DNA of 64,000 nucleotides from Halovulum sp039190275 (GTDB lineage Bacteria; Pseudomonadota; Alphaproteobacteria; Rhodobacterales; Rhodobacteraceae): positions 1 through 64,000 of the forward strand of contig JBCCYF010000006.1 of the NCBI GenBank assembly GCA_039190275.1, in the 5' to 3' direction. Position numbers and translations under genes: made by a program. Shown in pieces: positions 59,904-64,000 of the stretch; position 1 is the stretch's first letter; each line of letters starts with the position of its first letter. The notes beneath the pieces were generated by a model that did not search any database, was not told where the DNA came from, and saw only the letters and a list, made by a program, of their open reading frames with translations.

Positions 59904-61046
59904 TCAGGCCCATTCCTTGACCGCATCGTTCCAGAGCCTGTTCAGGATCGCCGACTGATCCGAACTGTCGATCGTTTCGCTGCCCAGCTTTGTATGGGCA
60001 AGCGAGTTAATCTGGCGGCTGTTGGGGATATCGTACATCGTTTCAGGCTCAAAATCGCCGCTGAAGTCGGCGGCGTCAAATGTCCAGGCCGCGTACTTGT
60101 TGGCACCACTCGCGCGGGCCACAAGGTAGTCGCCCAACGTGATGCCTAAACAGGCCCCCGCCGCGCTATCGACGGGAAAGTGCACACCCGATACCGTCCG
60201 GTTGATCGCAATCCGTGCCGCCAGCCGGAAAAACTGTGCTCGCCAGCTTTCCAGGTTATAGACATCATTGCCCGACGCCTCCAGAACCCGCGTGAGAACG
60301 GTGGCCACGATATGCGCCTCCGTCGCATGACCGCTGGGCAAGGAGCCATGAAGCGGGTTTGATATGATGCTTTGGATCTGTGGCGAATACTCGACCGGCC
60401 TGCGGGCTGCCAGGGCGTGCTTCAGACGCATCTCGGTGAAATTGGCAAGCCGAAGTGCGGCAATGATCAGCTCGTAGGTATATTTGGTCCGGGTCGCGTT
60501 CAAATAGGCGATAGACCCGAAAAAGGCGGTGGGCAGATCCAGCTGCGTTTCGATTTCAACCCCACGATCCGGCCGGAGATCGGCGTATTGTTCGATATAT
60601 GCGGTTTGATCCATGAACGCTTCGGCCGACATACGGGTCATGTTAACCAGCGGTTTGTAGGAGGTGCTGGGCGCGCCACCCCCATTGGGGTCAGCCTCAA
60701 GATGCCAGAGGCGCGCAATGTCACCCTCCATCGAAAAGCCGATCCGAGAGATCATCTCAAAACTGTAAAGGCTCTCCCGTACCTCGGACGACCAGAGGCT
60801 GAGGTTGTCTGTATCGTCCAGGCCAAGTGGTTTGGGGGCAAGGGTCGGCTGCTCCCACGCGCCCACAATTCCATCGCGGGTGCTGATCAACGCGGGTGGG
60901 ACGAAGGGTGCGACTGGCAGTCCACCGGCACCGCCGGAGTACCCGCTATACCCCGAGTATCCACTATAGCCCGAATAACCAGAGTATCCGCTATAGCCTG
61001 AGTACCCAGAATAGCCGGAATAGCCGCTTTGGGGATTGAGTTTCAT
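59904..61046 (-). CDS. PAP2/vanadium-haloperoxidase-fold protein with N-terminal Gly-Tyr-Ser repeats
   Basis: A 380-residue protein. Residues 8-37 are ten perfect GYS repeats, then a Gly/Pro-rich linker. The PAP2/VHPO metal- or phosphate-binding site is complete: K209-x6-RP (KHALAARRP), PSGH 237-240, and R283-to-H289 (RTVSGVHFPVD). This fits either a phosphatase or a vanadium haloperoxidase; with 380 residues it resembles neither classic PgpB-type membrane phosphatase (no membrane helices are seen) nor full-length VHPO. No signal peptide is obvious, but the repeats could act as an anchor or a surface module. ATG 61046 has GAGAGGG upstream. Confidence 0.85.
   Translation of the reverse strand: MKLNPQSGYSGYSGYSGYSGYSGYSGYSGYSGYSGYSGGAGGLPVAPFVPPALISTRDGIVGAWEQPTLAPKPLGLDDTDNLSLWSSEVRESLYSFEMISRIGFSMEGDIARLWHLEADPNGGGAPSTSYKPLVNMTRMSAEAFMDQTAYIEQYADLRPDRGVEIETQLDLPTAFFGSIAYLNATRTKYTYELIIAALRLANFTEMRLKHALAARRPVEYSPQIQSIISNPLHGSLPSGHATEAHIVATVLTRVLEASGNDVYNLESWRAQFFRLAARIAINRTVSGVHFPVDSAAGACLGITLGDYLVARASGANKYAAWTFDAADFSGDFEPETMYDIPNSRQINSLAHTKLGSETIDSSDQSAILNRLWNDAVKEWA
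60936..61025 (-). repeat. Ten codon-diverse Gly-Tyr-Ser repeats
   Basis: Ten consecutive 9-bp units all encode GYS, but the codons differ: Gly uses GGC, GGG, GGA, GGT; Tyr uses TAT and TAC; Ser uses TCC, TCT, TCA, TCG, AGC and AGT. Recent slippage would give identical units, so the peptide repeat is kept by selection on protein, or is old. Confidence 0.9.
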
Positions 61047-61079
61047 GGCCGTAACCCTCTCAATAGATAATCACCGGTG

Positions 61080-62864
61080 TTATTCTGGCAGGCCAGCCAG
61101 CTTAAGAATTTCTGCAATCCGTTTTCCGGTCGTATGTGCCGCGGCTGGATTGGACTGTGCCCACTTTTTTACTGTCAGCGTTGGTTCTAACGCTGTGAGT
61201 TTTCTCACGGTCTGTCTTGAGGCGTCCTCGGCTCCGGTCATCCATTGGGCAATTGCCAGAGTCCGGAGTGTTGAGGTGTGCGTGGCGTTGGCCTTGAGGG
61301 AGCGTTCAGCCAGCCGAACCGCCTCCTCCGGCTTCCCCGCCGAAATGTGGCAAACCGCAGCCAGACAGTCGAAATAGTATTGTTGCGGATCAACCGGCGA
61401 AAGTGCGGTCGCGTGATTCACCAGCGAAATAGCCGCGTCGCCTTCGTCGCGGAATGCGTACATCGTGCCCTTGAGCAGATTTGCAAGCGCGTTGTTGGGG
61501 TTGACCGCCAATGCCTGCGAGTACCGTTCCTCAGCGCCATCGAAGTCCTTGTTCAGATTGGTTTGAACCAATCCATCTATCGTCAGCGATTGCTCGCACA
61601 CCGGGTTCAGGTCCAGTGCCCGCGCGGTGTTGTTCTCGGCGAGCTGCTGTTCCCGCGTAGGATCTTCGGTCCAGCCCTGTTGGACTTTCAGGACATGCCA
61701 GTTGCCCATCCAGGCCAGTGGAACGGAGTGCCGCGGATTACGCTCGATCACTTCCTCCAGCATTCTCTGAGCCAGACGGAAATCGGTCTGCGAAAGCCTG
61801 TACATGGCGCTGATAGCGGACAGCATCAACGTGTAGCTCTCCAGGGTGCGTACCGGCAGACTGCGGGCGCGATGCAGTTCGCGGTTCATGATGCTCCGGC
61901 CGACAGCCTCGGCAATACGCGAAATCATCTTCTGGTCGCCGATAAGGATATGGCCGATTTTCTCTTCGAAACGATCTGACCAGATCACCTGTTTGCTGGC
62001 GACCTCAGTCAGTTCGAGGATGAGCTGGATCTTGTCACCATGTTCCATGACCCGTCCGGTGATCACATGGCTGGCACCCAGAAGGTCACCCAGCTCCTCA
62101 AGAGTATGGTCGCCGTGGGCGAAGGGGGCGGTCGATAGTCGCGATATGATGTTGAGGTGTTGGGACTGGCCAAAGGCCCGGATCATTTCCTCGGCCAAGA
62201 TCTGGCCGACCGCGGTTCTGCTATCAGTCCCCGACCGGGCGAACGGAATGATGGCCAGCGTTGGCAAAAGGGTTTCGCTGGGCACGGGCAATTTCGCGCG
62301 CAGACTGCCCTTGCCCACCGGTGTCATACGATAGGCGCGAACCGGTTTGCGGATATGTTTGAGGATGCAGTCCCCAAGGTCTTCGATGTCCGCGTTGACA
62401 CCGTGGGTGACCAGATCGCGCACTCCGGCCGAGGCTATGATCTCCCCTGGTTCGGCTAATGCGGCAAGGCGAGCCGCGATGTTCACTGAATGACCGTATA
62501 CGTCATGATCATCGACCATCAGGTCACCGGTTTCGATACCCGTCCGCAAATGAACCTGTTGTTCAGGTGGCACGCCGTCATTCAGCTTCTCGCAATAGCG
62601 TGTGATATCGAACGCCAGCTTCAGTGCGACCCGCACGTCATCCAGATCCATCAGCATGCCGTCCCCGGTGGATTTTACCTTTCGGTTCGAGCCCTCGGGC
62701 AGCAATGTATTCTCGGTGTATTTTACGATGTCCAGCCAGCGTGAAACGGCATCAACTTCGTCCTGCTCGATCAGACGTACCGATTCCACCACATCCACAA
62801 GCACAACGACACGCCGCGCGCTGGTAAACCAATCGGTTTGCTGGCCGTGAGGGCTCGGAGGCAT
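61080..62864 (-). CDS. Class III adenylate/guanylate cyclase with TolB-like and TPR regions
   Basis: A 594-residue soluble protein. Residues about 15-175 are a class III cyclase: metal Asp in VVVLVDVVESV, substrate Lys and second metal Asp in KSTGDGML, and D-V-Y-G-H-S-V-N-IAARL with the Asn/Arg transition-state pair. Residues about 200-330 resemble the TolB N-terminal-like (FlgO-type) domain (LLPTLAIIPFARSGTDSRTA). Residues 370-590 are TPR-like helices. All catalytic residues look intact, so it should make cAMP. First gene of the operon, 33 bp before the PAP2-like gene. Such AC-TPR proteins are frequent in alphaproteobacteria, mostly without known signals. Confidence 0.87.
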   Translation of the reverse strand: MPPSPHGQQTDWFTSARRVVVLVDVVESVRLIEQDEVDAVSRWLDIVKYTENTLLPEGSNRKVKSTGDGMLMDLDDVRVALKLAFDITRYCEKLNDGVPPEQQVHLRTGIETGDLMVDDHDVYGHSVNIAARLAALAEPGEIIASAGVRDLVTHGVNADIEDLGDCILKHIRKPVRAYRMTPVGKGSLRAKLPVPSETLLPTLAIIPFARSGTDSRTAVGQILAEEMIRAFGQSQHLNIISRLSTAPFAHGDHTLEELGDLLGASHVITGRVMEHGDKIQLILELTEVASKQVIWSDRFEEKIGHILIGDQKMISRIAEAVGRSIMNRELHRARSLPVRTLESYTLMLSAISAMYRLSQTDFRLAQRMLEEVIERNPRHSVPLAWMGNWHVLKVQQGWTEDPTREQQLAENNTARALDLNPVCEQSLTIDGLVQTNLNKDFDGAEERYSQALAVNPNNALANLLKGTMYAFRDEGDAAISLVNHATALSPVDPQQYYFDCLAAVCHISAGKPEEAVRLAERSLKANATHTSTLRTLAIAQWMTGAEDASRQTVRKLTALEPTLTVKKWAQSNPAAAHTTGKRIAEILKLAGLPE

Positions 62865-63023
62865 TCGGATATCCGGGTACTGGAGAAGCTAAATAGGCAA
62901 GCGGCGCATCAACACAGCCTTAAAAAACCCTTGCGGTCAACCGACTGTGTCACTTTGTTTCTGTTCCGGAGTGTTCGAACACCACCCTCAGGGGCATGTA
63001 TTTGGTCGGATTACGGGGTTATC

Positions 63024-63932
63024 CTACAACAGGAAGGATGCTGTCGAAACACGTTTGCCCAGCGTCATGGCATCAGCGACATGGATCATAGGTGTGATAT
63101 CGACGGACTGGTTTCCGGCCTGCATCAGCCTGGCCATCTCGGCATAGAGAGCAGGATACTCACGGTTTGGCCCTGTCGAAATCTCGGCTCCATCCACCAG
63201 AAGCCGGGCGCCGCCATCCACCAACAGCAGCGTTTCCCGATCGGTTTCAACCTCGATTTGCCAGGTCTGTAGCCCTTCCTGCCGCCAGTCGAAATCAGCG
63301 GTCACGGCCTCGGTGAACGTCAGCGATGCAGCAATCGGAGTTTGACGGTTCTCAGGAACTTCCAGCGTCGCTTCGGTCAGATGTATCGGAAACGGCAGGA
63401 TCTCCGTCAGGATCGAAAGCGCATTAATGCCCGGGTCGAAAACGCCCATCCCGCCGGGATCAAAGACCCACTCTTGGCCGGGGTGCCAGCGGCGCACGTC
63501 TTCGCGCCAAGTTACATGCGTGCGGCGGTGGGTCTGTCCGACAAGCCGTGCCTTGGTATCGGCCACGGCAGAAGCCATCCGCGAGTGCCATGTGGCATAG
63601 AGCGTGCGGCCGCGGGTCCGTGCCAGATCCTCAAGCGCCATCACCTCGGCAAGTGTCGCACCGGGCGGTTTTTCCAACATGACATGCCGACCGGCCTTTA
63701 GCGCTTTGGCTGCATAGGCAAAACGGGGGACCGGCGGCAGGCAAAGCGATACGACCGGGATGTCGGGCCGCTCAGCAAGCATCCGGTCAAAATCGTTGAA
63801 TGCCGTAACCCCCGGAACGCTCCCCGAGCGGCTGACGGTCGCCGCCAAATTCCAGTCGGTGCTTTCGGTGATTGCGGGGACATGTTGATCTACGGCAATT
63901 TTGCCAATGCCAACAAGCGCAATAGGTGTCAT
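63024..63932 (-). CDS. D-galactose 1-dehydrogenase-like oxidoreductase (Gfo/Idh/MocA family)
   Basis: A 302-residue Gfo/Idh/MocA enzyme. The N-terminal Rossmann part is IALVGIGKIAVDQHVPAI, then VSLCLPP and HVMLEKPPGATLAEV (EKPP with catalytic Lys), ATWHSRMASAV, and the C-terminal GGMGVFDPGINALSIL. The sequence resembles D-galactose 1-dehydrogenases of roseobacters, which oxidise galactose to galactonolactone for the De Ley-Doudoroff route. ATG 63932 overlaps the upstream stop (TGATG); a TTG one codon earlier is less likely. The gene ends in the window after a likely dehydratase gene. Confidence 0.85.
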   Translation of the reverse strand: MTPIALVGIGKIAVDQHVPAITESTDWNLAATVSRSGSVPGVTAFNDFDRMLAERPDIPVVSLCLPPVPRFAYAAKALKAGRHVMLEKPPGATLAEVMALEDLARTRGRTLYATWHSRMASAVADTKARLVGQTHRRTHVTWREDVRRWHPGQEWVFDPGGMGVFDPGINALSILTEILPFPIHLTEATLEVPENRQTPIAASLTFTEAVTADFDWRQEGLQTWQIEVETDRETLLLVDGGARLLVDGAEISTGPNREYPALYAEMARLMQAGNQSVDITPMIHVADAMTLGKRVSTASFLL

Positions 63933-64000
63933 CAATGGGATTCCCGCGCAACTGCATTGCCGCGGCAGCCAACCAGAAAGTCGAAGTCCGCCCCGGTATC
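63932..64000 (-). CDS. C-terminal end of an IlvD/Edd-family sugar-acid dehydratase (partial)
   Basis: The 22 codons before the TGA at 63932-63934 read DTGADFDFLVGCRG, then NAVARESH. This matches the C-terminus of IlvD/Edd-type arabinonate/galactonate dehydratases (pattern DFLVG...G.xVPRESH). The frame is open to the window edge. Its stop overlaps the next gene's ATG (TGATG), supporting a galactose-oxidation operon. Only a fragment is visible, so the call is tentative. Confidence 0.5.
   Translation of the reverse strand, partial: DTGADFDFLVGCRGNAVARESH

Noticed and set aside
1..64000. CRISPR arrays, tRNA/rRNA genes, insertion sequences, prophage
   Set aside because: No regularly spaced repeats, cloverleaf-like sequences, transposase or integrase motifs were found on either strand; small RNAs cannot be excluded without structure or expression data.

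Overview
The window is GC-rich, densely packed chromosomal DNA. It most likely comes from a Rhodobacterales alphaproteobacterium of the marine Roseobacter type. The evidence is family-level: a conserved order of RNase D - kpsF - lptC - lptA - lptB - hpf - ptsN without rpoN, rsfS - rlmH beside gpmI - envC, a full CtrA-type TTAA-N7-TTAA motif, and closely matching RNase D, AcnB and D-galactose dehydrogenase sequences. No rRNA, tRNA, CRISPR array, intact insertion sequence or prophage was seen. The genus cannot be named from the sequence alone.

Layout. 0-3 kb (minus strand): housekeeping genes envC-like (partial), gpmI, rlmH, rsfS. 3.2-4.0 kb: a membrane protein and an Xre regulator. 4.4-9.6 kb (minus): the Tat-exported phosphatase PhoX with a candidate Pho box, then aconitase AcnB. 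9.9-26.5 kb: a large bipartite catabolic island. Its left arm (minus) is an ABC ATPase, five SnoaL/NTF2-fold genes, a HisD-family dehydrogenase, an SDR, a LacI regulator, a bicupin, a MetE-C-like methyltransferase and an alpha/beta hydrolase. Its right arm (plus) is a binding protein, two permeases and two more SnoaL genes. I do not recognise it as a characterised pathway. 26.6-28.7 kb (minus): a small cupin, an Old Yellow Enzyme-type flavoprotein and a CueR-type regulator.

28.9-39.4 kb (plus): a complete polyamine uptake and gamma-glutamylation pathway. A Pot-type ABC transporter and an agmatinase-family enzyme are flanked by two separate glutamine-synthetase-like / FAD-oxidase (PuuA/PuuB) pairs. 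39.6-42.8 kb: an MpaB-type oxygenase, an HTTM-like polytopic membrane protein and a DCC thiol-disulfide protein, which look like a small membrane redox module. 42.9-47.7 kb (plus): RNase D, Kdo and LPS-transport genes, hibernation factor and IIA-Ntr. 47.8-57.7 kb: surface polysaccharide genes (galU, galE, four glycosyltransferases, kdsB, cysQ, and a KpsM-like permease without its ATPase).

57.7-62.9 kb (minus): a three-gene operon of a class III cyclase with TolB-like and TPR regions, a PAP2/vanadium-haloperoxidase-fold protein starting with ten perfect Gly-Tyr-Ser repeats, and a subtilisin-like S8 protease. This is one of the two best candidates for an undescribed system; the other is the SnoaL island. 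The window ends with D-galactose 1-dehydrogenase and the C-terminus of what looks like an IlvD/Edd sugar-acid dehydratase.

All functional calls rest on reading translated sequence and remembered family signatures; no database search was run.
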